Of a stretch of DNA of 20,578 nucleotides, positions 1-7,855 are shown one piece after another. Position numbers and translations under genes: made by a program. The DNA is taken from the NCBI GenBank assembly GCA_031394045.1, contig JANMWN010000368.1:1-20578 (forward strand), written 5' to 3'. The stretch is from JANYIP01 sp031394045 (GTDB lineage: Bacteria > Actinomycetota > Actinomycetes > Prado026). How positions within the stretch are numbered: the first letter of the stretch is position 1; each line of letters opens with the position of its first letter. Under the pieces are notes generated by a model, which was given only the letters and a program-made list of their open reading frames with translations, was not told the origin of the DNA and made no database searches.

Positions 1-18
1 GCTCGACCCTAGTACCCA

Positions 19-80
19 GTCGATCTTGAGGGATGTCCGCGCGCCACGCCCTAGCGGACCGGACATCTCTCAAGATCGAC
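19..80. terminator. Long stem-loop upstream of mfd, possible terminator of an unseen gene
   Basis: Positions 19-39 and 60-80 are inverted copies pairing over 21 positions. The only exception to Watson-Crick pairing is 31 with 68, which is a G-U wobble in RNA. The loop is 40-59. No T-run follows either arm. The position before mfd suggests a bidirectional terminator or mRNA 3' end for a gene left of the window, but an operator or a small palindromic repeat element is equally compatible. The structure is seen directly; the function is inferred. Confidence 0.5.
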
Positions 81-105
81 AGGTGAGGGGTGGGCGAGGG
101 CGGGC

Positions 106-200
106 TAGATTGGTGGGTGTCCACCCCCGGTCCCTTGCGGAGCCGGGGTATTCCTGTTGTCCGAAGGGGCCCCGCCCGCACCATGTCTCCCGCACCATGA
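106..200 (+). promoter_or_regulatory. mfd leader: possible -10, small hairpins and a duplicated start region
   Basis: TAGATT at 106-111 could be a -10 box, with no recognisable -35. Two small hairpins follow: 112-116 with 121-125, and 125-130 with 143-148. They share base 125, so they would not both form completely. The word CCCGCACCATG occurs twice, at 175-185 and 189-199, as a 14-bp tandem duplication. The first ATG (183) opens a five-codon frame, M-S-P-A-P, whose TGA (198-200) overlaps the mfd ATG (197). The only purine-rich ribosome-binding candidate is GAAGGGG at 163-169, which is closer to the first ATG. Promoter assignment is weak; the duplication is certain. Confidence 0.4.
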
Positions 201-3200
201 GCCTTGCCGGTCTGCTCGCGCCCCTCACCTCTGACGCCGCGGTGGCCGAGGCGCTCGATGCCGCGCGTACGGGCCACCGTCCGGTGCTGGACCTGGCCGC
301 CCCTGGCCCGCTGCGCCCGCTGCTCGTCGCGATCCTGGCCGCCGAGGCACCCGTGGGCGCGGGCCGCCCGGTGCTCGCGATCACGGCGACCGGGCGCGAG
401 ACCGACGACCTGGTGGCCGCGCTCCGCTGCCTGCTCCCGGCCGACGCGGTTGCCGACTTCCCCGCGTGGGAGACCTTGCCCCACGAGCGGCTCTCGCCCC
501 GGTCCGACACGGTCGGTCGCCGACTGTCGGTGCTGCGCAGGCTGGCCCACCCTGAGGACGCGGACGGCGACGGTCCCCTCCGCGTCGTGGTCGCACCGGT
601 ACGCAGCCTGCTGCAGCCGCTGGTCGCAGGCCTCGGCGACCTGGTCCCGGTCTCGCTCGTGGCCGGCCAGGACGTCGCGCTGGACGACGCCGTACGGGCG
701 CTGGCCGCGGCCGCGTACACCCGGGTCGACCTGGTCGAGAAGCGGGGCGAGTTCGCCGTACGCGGCGGCATCCTCGACGTCTTCCCACCGACCGAGGAGC
801 ACCCGCTGCGGGTCGACTTCTGGGGCGACACGGTCGAGGAGGTGCGCTGGTTCGCCGTGGCCGACCAGCGCAGCCTCGAGGTGGCCGACGGGGGGCTGTG
901 GGCGCCGCCCTGCCGCGAGCTGCTGCTGGACGAGGGCGTACGCGAACGGGCCGCCAGCCTCGCCCTGGAGCACCCCGGCCTGGCCGACGTGTTCGGCCAG
1001 CTGGCCGAGGGCATCGCGGTCGAGGGCATGGAGTCGCTGGCGCCGGTCCTCGTCGACCGGATGGAGCTGCTCCCCGACCTGCTCCCCGCGGGCACGCACG
1101 TCGTCCTCGCCGACCCCGAGCGGGTCCGCACCCGGGCGCACGACCTGGTGGCCACCGGCGAGGAGTTCCTCGCCGCCTCGTGGGCCGCCGCCGCGGCCGG
1201 GGGCAAGACACCGCTCGACCTCGGGGCCGCGGCCTACCGAACCCTGGGGGACCTGCGCGAGCACGCCCGACGGCTCGGGCTGGCCTGGTGGTCGATCACG
1301 CCGTTCGCCCCCGACGTCGAGCTCCAGGACTCGACGGCGATGGGGCCGGCCGAGGCGCTCCCGGTCGAGGCCGTCGCGTCGGAGTCGTACCGCGGCGACA
1401 CCGACCGTGCCCTTTCCGACGTACGTGGCTGGCTGGCCGACGGCTGGCGGGTCGTGCTCGTCACCGAGGGCCACGGGCCGGCCGAGCGGATCCACGAGCG
1501 GCTGCGCGAGGCCGCCATCGCGGCCCGGCTCGACGTCGACCTGGCCGAGCCACCCGACCCGCACGTGGTCCACGTCGCCACCGGGACCCTCGACCGCGGG
1601 TTCGTGCACGCCAAGCTGGGCCTCGCGGTGCTCACCGAGACCGACCTCGTCGGCCAGCGGGCATCGACCAAGGACATGCGGCGGCTGCCCAGCAAGCGGC
1701 GGCACATCGTCGACCCGCTGCAGCTGCGCGCCGGCGACTACGTCGTGCACGAGCAGCACGGGGTCGGCCGCTACGTCGAGATGGTCCAGCGGACCGTGGC
1801 CGGCGCCACCCGGGAGTACCTCGTCCTGGAGTACTCCGCCTCCAAGCGCGGCCAGCAGGGCGACCGCCTGTACGTACCCACCGACCAGCTCGACCAGGTC
1901 ACGCGGTACGTCGGCGGCGAGGCGCCGACCCTGCACCGGCTCGGCGGCGCCGACTGGGCCAAGGCCAAGGGCCGGGCCAAGAAGGCGGTACGCGAGATCG
2001 CGGCCGAGCTGATCCGGCTGTACAGCGCGCGTACCGCCGTACCGGGGTACGCGTTCGGTCCGGACACGCCCTGGCAGCACGAGCTCGAGGACGCGTTCCC
2101 GTACAACGAGACGCCGGACCAGCTGACCACCATCTCGGAGGTCAAGGCCGACATGGAGCGCCCCGTGCCCATGGACCGCCTGGTCTGCGGCGACGTGGGC
2201 TACGGCAAGACCGAGATCGCCGTGCGCGCCGCGTTCAAGGCCGTGCAGGACGGCAAGCAGGCGGCCGTCCTCGTCCCGACCACGCTGCTCGTGCAGCAGC
2301 ACCTGTCGACGTTCTCGGAGCGCTACGCCAACTTCCCCGTGGTGGTCAAGGGGTTGTCGCGGTTCCAGAGCGACGCCGAGGCCGCCGCGGTGCTCGCGGG
2401 GATGGCCGACGGCACGGTCGACGTCGTCATCGGAACGCACCGGCTGCTGACGGCCGACGTACGTTTCAGGGACCTCGGCCTGGTCATCGTCGACGAGGAG
2501 CAGCGGTTCGGCGTGGAGCACAAGGAGCACCTCAAGCGGCTGCGTACCGCCGTCGACGTGCTCGCGATGTCGGCTACGCCGATCCCGCGCACGCTCGAGA
2601 TGGCGATCACCGGGATCCGCGAGATGTCCGTGATCCAGACACCGCCCGAGGAGCGGCACCCGGTCCTGACCTTCGTCGGCGCGTACGACGAGCGGCAGAT
2701 CGCCGCGGCCGTCCGGCGCGAGCTGTTGCGCGAGGGCCAGGTGTTCTACGTCCACAACCGGGTCGAGTCGATCGACCGCGCAGCGGCCCGGTTGCGCGAG
2801 CTGGTGCCCGAGGCCCGGATCGCGACCGCGCACGGTCAGATGAACGAGCACCTGCTCGAACAGGTCATCGTCGACTTCTGGGAGAAGGACTTCGATGTCC
2901 TGGTGTGCACCACGATCGTCGAGTCGGGGCTCGACATCGTCAACGCCAACACCCTGATCGTCGAGCGCGCCGACGCTATGGGGCTGTCCCAGCTGCACCA
3001 GCTGCGGGGGCGGGTCGGGCGAGGGCGCGAGCGGGCGTACTCGTACTTCCTGTACCCGCCGGAGAAGCCGCTCACTGAGACGGCGCACGACCGACTGGCC
3101 ACGATCGCCTCGCACACCGACCTCGGCGCCGGCATGCAGGTCGCGCTCAAGGACCTCGAGATCAGGGGTGCCGGCAACCTGCTGGGCGGCGAGCAGTCCG

Positions 3201-3802
3201 GGCACATCGCCAGCGTCGGCTTCGACCTGTACATCCGGCTCGTCGGCGAGGCGGTCGAGGAGTTCCGGGCCGGGGGCCCGCGCGAGGAGGTCCCCGAGAT
3301 CCGGGTCGAGCTGCCGGTCGACGCCCACCTGCCGCACGACTACATCACCGGGGAACGGCTCCGGCTGGAGGCTTACCGCCGGATCGCCGAGGCGCCCGAC
3401 GATGCCGCCGTCGAGGCGGTACGCGACGAGCTGACCGACCGGTACGGCCCGCTGCCCACGCCGGTGGAGAACCTCCTGTCGGTGGCCACGTTCCGCGCGC
3501 ACGCACGCAGGGTGGGGCTCAGCGACGTCACCCTCCAGGGCTCGCTCGTACGCTTCGGCCCCGTCGACCTGGCCGAGTCGAGCGTGCTGCGGATGCAGCG
3601 GCTCTACCCGAAGACGGTGTTCAAGCCGTCCGTCCGTACCATGTTGGTGCCCCGTCCCATGACGGCCAGGGTGGGTGGACAGCCCGTGCTGGACGTCGCC
3701 CTGCTCGCCTGGTGCCGTGCGGTCGTGGACGCCCTGCTCGACGGACCGGCACGACCTGCCCCAGAACCACGATCTGCCCCAGAACCCGAGGAGAGTCCGT
3801 GA
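197..3802 (+). CDS. mfd: Transcription-repair coupling factor Mfd
   Basis: This is a 1201-aa superfamily 2 DNA translocase that removes RNA polymerase stalled at lesions and recruits UvrA to start nucleotide excision repair in the cytoplasm. The N-terminal 400 or so residues resemble the UvrB-homology region. An RNA polymerase-interacting (CarD-like) segment begins near residue 514 with DYVVHEQHGVGRY. Walker A is GDVGYGKT at 665-672, the DEEQ box is 766-769, SATPIPRTLE follows, and motif VI is GRVGRGRERAYSYF from about 938. The C-terminal TRCF domain ends in a Pro/Glu-rich tail. Length agrees with actinobacterial Mfd. The ATG at 197 gives the family-like start MSLAGLL; the frame stays open further upstream, but that stretch is not Mfd-like. 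The stop overlaps the next gene by 4 nt, so translation is probably coupled. Confidence 0.97.
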   Translation: MSLAGLLAPLTSDAAVAEALDAARTGHRPVLDLAAPGPLRPLLVAILAAEAPVGAGRPVLAITATGRETDDLVAALRCLLPADAVADFPAWETLPHERLSPRSDTVGRRLSVLRRLAHPEDADGDGPLRVVVAPVRSLLQPLVAGLGDLVPVSLVAGQDVALDDAVRALAAAAYTRVDLVEKRGEFAVRGGILDVFPPTEEHPLRVDFWGDTVEEVRWFAVADQRSLEVADGGLWAPPCRELLLDEGVRERAASLALEHPGLADVFGQLAEGIAVEGMESLAPVLVDRMELLPDLLPAGTHVVLADPERVRTRAHDLVATGEEFLAASWAAAAAGGKTPLDLGAAAYRTLGDLREHARRLGLAWWSITPFAPDVELQDSTAMGPAEALPVEAVASESYRGDTDRALSDVRGWLADGWRVVLVTEGHGPAERIHERLREAAIAARLDVDLAEPPDPHVVHVATGTLDRGFVHAKLGLAVLTETDLVGQRASTKDMRRLPSKRRHIVDPLQLRAGDYVVHEQHGVGRYVEMVQRTVAGATREYLVLEYSASKRGQQGDRLYVPTDQLDQVTRYVGGEAPTLHRLGGADWAKAKGRAKKAVREIAAELIRLYSARTAVPGYAFGPDTPWQHELEDAFPYNETPDQLTTISEVKADMERPVPMDRLVCGDVGYGKTEIAVRAAFKAVQDGKQAAVLVPTTLLVQQHLSTFSERYANFPVVVKGLSRFQSDAEAAAVLAGMADGTVDVVIGTHRLLTADVRFRDLGLVIVDEEQRFGVEHKEHLKRLRTAVDVLAMSATPIPRTLEMAITGIREMSVIQTPPEERHPVLTFVGAYDERQIAAAVRRELLREGQVFYVHNRVESIDRAAARLRELVPEARIATAHGQMNEHLLEQVIVDFWEKDFDVLVCTTIVESGLDIVNANTLIVERADAMGLSQLHQLRGRVGRGRERAYSYFLYPPEKPLTETAHDRLATIASHTDLGAGMQVALKDLEIRGAGNLLGGEQSGHIASVGFDLYIRLVGEAVEEFRAGGPREEVPEIRVELPVDAHLPHDYITGERLRLEAYRRIAEAPDDAAVEAVRDELTDRYGPLPTPVENLLSVATFRAHARRVGLSDVTLQGSLVRFGPVDLAESSVLRMQRLYPKTVFKPSVRTMLVPRPMTARVGGQPVLDVALLAWCRAVVDALLDGPARPAPEPRSAPEPEESP

Positions 3803-4464
3803 CCGCCGCCTCCACCGCTGCGCGCCGCCGGGTCGCGCGTCCGCTGGCCGCGGCCGTGCTGCTCGCGGCGACCGTGCTCGCGCTGGCCGCATGCGACCCG
3901 CGCGAGGCGGGCTCGGCGGCCGTGGTCGGCAGCCACCGCGTGACCGAGACCTCGGTCAACCACGACGCGGCCCTGGTGCTCGCGGCCTTCGACGAGGCCG
4001 GCACCCCACCGCCGGGCAACGACATGTTGCTTCGGGCGCTGGTGGTCCGTGCCGTCGACAACGAGCTGGTCGGCATCGCCGCGCAGCGCGAGGGCATCGT
4101 CGTCACCCAGGGCCAGATCGACACCCTCATCAACGCCAACGGCGGTCGCGCCAAGCTGACCCCGGCCTTCGCCACCCGCGACGGGCTGTGGCTCCCGCCG
4201 GGACAGGTCGACGACCTGGCCAGGTACGCACTGGCCCAGGTGGCCCTTGGCAACAAGCTGGCCCCTGGAGGGGACGCGGCGGCGGTCGACGCCGCAGTCA
4301 CCGGCTACAAGGTCAAGCTCGCCAAGGAGCTCGGCGTCAGCATCAGCCCGCGCTATGGCGTCTGGGACCCCAAGACGCTGCTGATCACCGGCAACCTCGA
4401 TGACCTGTCGATCCCGGCGACCGTTGAGCCGTCCGCCTCCCCGACCCCCACGCCCGCGGGCTGA
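3799..4464 (+). CDS. SurA N-terminal-domain-like lipoprotein
   Basis: This is a 221-aa predicted lipoprotein. A basic n-region (RRRVARP) and a hydrophobic stretch end in the lipobox LAAC, with the lipidated cysteine at residue 32. The rest resembles the SurA N-terminal chaperone-like domain seen in actinobacterial lipoproteins near mfd and mazG. No parvulin prolyl-isomerase domain is visible, so a periplasm-like holdase role on the outer face of the membrane is only an inference. The C-terminus is a Ser/Pro/Thr tail (SASPTPTPAG). The start is GTG at 3799 within the GTGA overlap with the mfd stop; this start places the basic residues and lipobox correctly. M. tuberculosis has the unrelated LpqU in the same neighbourhood. 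Confidence 0.85.
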   Translation: MTAASTAARRRVARPLAAAVLLAATVLALAACDPREAGSAAVVGSHRVTETSVNHDAALVLAAFDEAGTPPPGNDMLLRALVVRAVDNELVGIAAQREGIVVTQGQIDTLINANGGRAKLTPAFATRDGLWLPPGQVDDLARYALAQVALGNKLAPGGDAAAVDAAVTGYKVKLAKELGVSISPRYGVWDPKTLLITGNLDDLSIPATVEPSASPTPTPAG

Positions 4465-4475
4465 GCGGCGCCGAG

Positions 4476-5174
4476 ATGGAGCCGGGTACCGCCCCGGTCA
4501 AGGGCGCGCGGCTGCTGGAGCTCGTCGCGGTCATGGACCGGCTGCGATCGCCGGGCGGGTGCCCGTGGGACGCGGCCCAGACTCACGAGTCGCTGCTGCC
4601 GTACCTGCTCGAGGAGGCGTACGAGACCGTCGAGGCGATCGAGACCGACGATCTCGTCGGGCTGAAGGAGGAGCTGGGAGACCTGCTGCTCCAGGTCGTC
4701 TTCCACGCGCGGGTGGGCGAGGAGCACGACCAGCAGCCCTGGTCGGTGGACGACGTGGCAGGCGGGATCGTCGACAAGCTGGTCTCCCGGCACCCGCACG
4801 TCTTCGCGACCGACGCGACCGACGCGACCGACGCGAGCGCCCTGCGCTCCGCGGACGAGGTCGAGGCCAGCTGGGAGGCGCTCAAGCGGGTCGAGAAGGG
4901 GCGAACGTCCGCGGTGGACGGCGTCCCGCTCGCGCAGCCCGCGCTCGCTCTCGCGACCAAGCTGATCGCCCGCGCGGCCAAGGCCGGGGTGGCCGTCGAG
5001 CTGCCGGGCGCGGCGCTGCCCGGCGACGAGCCGCTCACGGCCAGCAGCGCGGGCACCCTCCTGCTGGCCCTGGTGGTACGGATGCAGGCCGACGGCGTCG
5101 ACCCCGAGGCCGCGCTCCGGGCCGCCGCTCGCGACTACGCCGATGCCGTCCGCGCTGCTGAGAAGGCTGGCTGA
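4476..5174 (+). CDS. mazG: MazG-family nucleoside triphosphate pyrophosphohydrolase
   Basis: This 232-aa cytoplasmic enzyme is predicted to hydrolyse (d)NTPs, including damaged ones, to NMP and pyrophosphate. Family signatures are GGCPWD at 27-32, the metal-binding helix EEAYE at 46-50, and EELGD at 65-69, followed by LLLQVVFHA and the typical HPHVF at 106-110. A short TDATDATDA run at 112-120 follows HPHVF, and a conserved-looking SWEALKRVEK comes next. The second half is more degenerate, which is common in actinobacterial MazG. It starts 11 nt after the lipoprotein stop and is probably the last gene of the mfd operon. M. tuberculosis has mazG directly after mfd. Confidence 0.94.
   Translation: MEPGTAPVKGARLLELVAVMDRLRSPGGCPWDAAQTHESLLPYLLEEAYETVEAIETDDLVGLKEELGDLLLQVVFHARVGEEHDQQPWSVDDVAGGIVDKLVSRHPHVFATDATDATDASALRSADEVEASWEALKRVEKGRTSAVDGVPLAQPALALATKLIARAAKAGVAVELPGAALPGDEPLTASSAGTLLLALVVRMQADGVDPEAALRAAARDYADAVRAAEKAG
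4806..4832 (+). repeat. Three tandem 9-bp units inside mazG
   Basis: GCGACCGAC is repeated perfectly three times in frame and encodes a Thr-Asp-Ala run in the linker after HPHVF. It is in frame, so copy-number change would not disrupt translation. Confidence 0.95.
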
Positions 5175-5217
5175 CGCGCGTGGCGCTCCTCTCGCCGGTG
5201 GGCGCCCCGCTTGCCGG

Positions 5218-5223
5218 TAGCGT
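5218..5223 (+). promoter_or_regulatory. Candidate -10 box for a leaderless DUF885 transcript
   Basis: TAGCGT matches the actinobacterial TANNNT pattern and lies exactly six bases before the GTG start at 5230. No Shine-Dalgarno sequence precedes that start. I see no -35. Transcription would begin at or beside the start codon. The 55-nt gap after mazG leaves room for a separate promoter. Confidence 0.4.
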
Positions 5224-5229
5224 CGGCGC

Positions 5230-6885
5230 GTGAGCGACGACGAGGGCGACGACCAGTACCCGTACGACGAGGCGGCTGACACCGCGTTCGAGCGCATCGC
5301 CAAGAACGCGCTCGACGACCTCCTGGCGATCGACCCTGTCGACGCCACGGCGCTGGGCGACCATCGGTTCGACGACCGGCTGGCGGACTGCTCGCCGGCC
5401 GGGGTCGAGGAGGCGCGCCGGCTGCTCACCGGCTGGCTCGGGTCGGTCGACTCGATCGACGACACCGGGCTCACCCCAGACAACCGCGTGGACCACGAGA
5501 TCCTGCGGTCCGCGCTGGCGGCCCGGCTGTTCACGCTCGAACAGGTCAAGCCCTACGAGTGGGACCCCCTGGACGCCAACCCGGGCTCGGCGCTGTACCT
5601 GCTACTGGCGCGCGACTTCGCACCCCTCGGCGACCGGCTGCTGTCGATGACCGGCAGACTCACGGCCCTCCCGGCGTCGCTCGCCGATGCGCGAGCCCAG
5701 CTCGGCGCGATGCCGCGGGTCCACGTCGAGACAGCCATCGGCCAGTTCCAGGGCACCCGGGCACTGGTGGCCGAGCAGCTGGCTGCGGCTCTGGAGCAGG
5801 AGCCGACGCTGGCGACCGACGTCGGTCCGGCCCGGACGGCTGCGCTGGAGGCCCTGGACGAGCACCTGGCCTGGCTGGCGGCCCGGTTGCCGACCTCCGA
5901 CCGGGACCCGCGCCTCGGCCCCGAGCTCTATGCGGGCCGGCTGTGGCACACCCTCGACACCGAGACCTCGGCCGACAGCGTGCTGGTACGCGCCGAGAGC
6001 GACCTCATGCGCATCGAGGCCGAGCTCGCCGAGACGGTCGGAGGCGCAGACGTGCGCACAGCTCTCGACCGCCTGGCGGACGACGGCTACGTCGACGACT
6101 CGACCGTGCTGCCGCTGTGCGAGCAGGCCCTGCGGGACACCACTGCATTCGTCCGCAGCACCGGCCTGGTGAGTGTCCCTGACGAGTGGGACGAGCTCGT
6201 CGAGATCATCGTGATGCCGGAGATCCACAGGGGTGTGGCCGTGGCGTACTGCGACCCGCCGGGACCGCTCGAGACCGCGCAGCTGCCCACCTTCTTCGCG
6301 GTCTCCCCGACACCGGCTGACTGGCCGAAGGAGCGGGTCCGCTCGTTCTACCGCGAGTACAACGCCCACCTGCTGCGGAACCTGACGGTGCACGAGGCGA
6401 TGCCGGGGCACGTGCTGCAGCTGCACCGGTCGAGGGAGTTCGTGGGTACGACGCCCGTGCGCGCCGCGTTCTGGAGCGGGCCGTTCGTCGAGGGCTGGGC
6501 CGTCTACGCCGAGGCCCAGATGGCGGCGGCCGGGTTCGGCGGCGTCGCGCTCCGCCTCCAGCAGCTGAAGATGCAGCTGCGGATGACCATCAACGCGATC
6601 CTCGACGTACGCGTGCACGCCCACGGGATGACCGAGCCCGAGGCGATGGCCCTGATGACCGGGCGCGGCCACCAGGAGGTCGGTGAGGCGGCCGGCAAGT
6701 GGCGGCGGGCCCAGCTGACGTCGGCCCAGCTGTCGACCTACTACGTCGGGCACACCGAGGTGGCCGACCTGGCGAGGTCGCTCGAGCTCGCCCGGCCGCA
6801 GGCGTCCACCCGTGACCGCCACGACGCGATGCTGGCGCACGGCTCACCGCCGCCTCGACACCTCCGCTACCTGCTCGGGGTGTGA
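5230..6885 (+). CDS. DUF885 family protein with HExxxGH motif (putative metallohydrolase)
   Basis: This 551-aa protein belongs to the DUF885 family, whose members carry a zincin-like metal site and are thought to be peptidase-like; I know of no settled substrate for this subgroup. The signature HEAMPGH is at 388-394, and the downstream EGWAVYAE at 421-428 supplies a likely third metal ligand. The N-terminus starts with acidic residues (MSDDEGDD) and has no signal peptide or membrane segment, so the protein should be cytoplasmic. The family-typical RSFYREYN and MTEPEAMALM segments are present, and the length is normal. The GTG at 5230 is chosen because the frame fits from there and a -10-like box sits six bases before it. 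It is convergent with the Ig-like gene. Confidence 0.9.
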   Translation: MSDDEGDDQYPYDEAADTAFERIAKNALDDLLAIDPVDATALGDHRFDDRLADCSPAGVEEARRLLTGWLGSVDSIDDTGLTPDNRVDHEILRSALAARLFTLEQVKPYEWDPLDANPGSALYLLLARDFAPLGDRLLSMTGRLTALPASLADARAQLGAMPRVHVETAIGQFQGTRALVAEQLAAALEQEPTLATDVGPARTAALEALDEHLAWLAARLPTSDRDPRLGPELYAGRLWHTLDTETSADSVLVRAESDLMRIEAELAETVGGADVRTALDRLADDGYVDDSTVLPLCEQALRDTTAFVRSTGLVSVPDEWDELVEIIVMPEIHRGVAVAYCDPPGPLETAQLPTFFAVSPTPADWPKERVRSFYREYNAHLLRNLTVHEAMPGHVLQLHRSREFVGTTPVRAAFWSGPFVEGWAVYAEAQMAAAGFGGVALRLQQLKMQLRMTINAILDVRVHAHGMTEPEAMALMTGRGHQEVGEAAGKWRRAQLTSAQLSTYYVGHTEVADLARSLELARPQASTRDRHDAMLAHGSPPPRHLRYLLGV

Positions 6886-6936
6886 GACGGCGGCTTGCCA
6901 TGCGTGGACAAAGCTGTCGTACCTGGTGCTGGCCGG

Positions 6937-6964
6937 AACTGGTTAAGCGGAGCTGGTTAAGCGG
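6937..6964. repeat. 14-bp tandem duplication across a stop codon
   Basis: Two 14-bp units, 6937-6950 and 6951-6964, match at 13 of 14 positions (shared word CTGGTTAAGCGG). On the minus strand each contains TAA, and the TAA in the 6951-6964 copy is the actual stop of the Ig-like gene. Confidence 0.93.
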
Positions 6965-7634
6965 TGACCGTCAGCGAACCGTTGCTGGCGTTCGCCGCGG
7001 CGCTGCCGCTGTAGGTCGCCGTCACGTTGTGGATGCTGCCCGGGACGAAGGCCACCGTGAGAGCTGCCGAGCCGAACGAGTTCAGCGCGATGATCTGCGG
7101 CGCCCCGCCGTCGACGACGAAGGTGATCGTGCCGGTCGCGATGCCCGTGCTGGGAGCGACCAGCTTGACGGCCGCCTTGAACTTGACGGTGCCTGCTGTG
7201 GCCCCCGCGGTGGAGGTGACCGTGGTGGTGGTCGCCGCCTTCGAGACGTTGGCGACCAGCACCAGCGAGGTGCTGGTGGCGAAGGCCGTGCTGCCTGAGT
7301 ACGTCGCAGTGATGCTGTGGGTGCCGAACCCGGTCAGCTTGACCGTGAGCTTCGCGACGGCCACGTTGTTGACCAAGGTGAGCGGCACGGTGCCGAGCAC
7401 GGTCGCACCCTCGTTGAAGGTGACCGAACCGGTCGGTACGGCCGAGCCGGTCACGGGCTTGACGACGGCCTTGAGCTTGATCCCCTGTCCGGGCACCACG
7501 CTGGGCGTGGTGGTGGTCAGGACGGTCCGGCTGGGTGCCGGGGCCGCCGAAGCGGTACCCGCGACGACCGAGACCGAGGCGATCGCGCCGACCACCCCCA
7601 GCACGGCGACGCGGCGGAGCGTACGTGTGTTCAT
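6957..7634 (-). CDS. Secreted protein with two Ig-like (Big-type) repeats
   Basis: This is a 225-aa protein with a classical signal peptide: basic MNTRTLRR, a hydrophobic core to residue 27, and a probable signal peptidase I site after TASA at residue 30. The mature part has two similar beta-rich modules of roughly 90 residues (about 37-125 and 130-225), each ending in a HS/HN-[IV]TATYSGS element. This is typical of bacterial Ig-like repeat domains used in surface or extracellular proteins. There is no LPXTG motif, transmembrane anchor or catalytic domain, so it may be released or serve as a binding module. The start at 7634 is preferred over an in-frame ATG at 7646 because GGGGAAG lies just before it. 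It sits on the opposite strand between two housekeeping genes. Function unknown. Confidence 0.82.
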   Translation of the reverse strand: MNTRTLRRVAVLGVVGAIASVSVVAGTASAAPAPSRTVLTTTTPSVVPGQGIKLKAVVKPVTGSAVPTGSVTFNEGATVLGTVPLTLVNNVAVAKLTVKLTGFGTHSITATYSGSTAFATSTSLVLVANVSKAATTTTVTSTAGATAGTVKFKAAVKLVAPSTGIATGTITFVVDGGAPQIIALNSFGSAALTVAFVPGSIHNVTATYSGSAAANASNGSLTVTA

Positions 7635-7651
7635 GTGCTTCCCCATCCCAG

Positions 7652-7723
7652 GTACGAGCGTCAGGCTGCCATCCCGAGCCCGGCCGGCACTCCTGCCGGC
7701 ACACCCTGCTTACGCGCTCGTAC
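7652..7723 (-). promoter_or_regulatory. Structured leader candidate upstream of the Ig-like gene
   Basis: GTACGAGCG (7652-7660) and CGCTCGTAC (7715-7723) form a perfect 9-bp stem that encloses a second perfect hairpin, 7683-7689 with 7694-7700, with a four-base loop. On the minus strand the inner loop is GGAG. The closing stem ends about 17 nt before the ATG of the Ig-like gene, just outside its ribosome-binding site. It does not match the riboswitch consensus sequences I can recall. It could be an RNA element or a DNA operator. GTACG is a common word in this window, which lowers the significance. Confidence 0.45.
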
Positions 7724-7855
7724 GCCCGATCGGGGGGCACCGCACAAGATTCAGCCGAACGGCCTATCAAGTTCGAACCCGAAGGGCGGATCGTTGCTGC
7801 GGTGGGCCATCCGCCGGTCACGTAGAGGCACGTCCGGGGTCGGCGGCGATGCCGT

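Noticed and set aside
26..196. N-terminal extension of Mfd upstream of the ATG at 197
   Set aside because: The frame is open, but it crosses the 21-bp stem-loop, and its translation is not Mfd-like; the MSLAGLL start fits the family.
7652..7723. Known riboswitch class in the Ig-like gene leader
   Set aside because: The conserved cores of c-di-GMP, c-di-AMP, fluoride, glycine and ZTP riboswitches, as I recall them, are not present; only the stems are supported.
7785..7815. Inverted repeat GGCGGAT/ATCCGCC between the Ig-like gene and eno
   Set aside because: Only 7 bp with a 17-base spacer in GC-rich DNA; could be chance, so mentioned only in the intergenic description.
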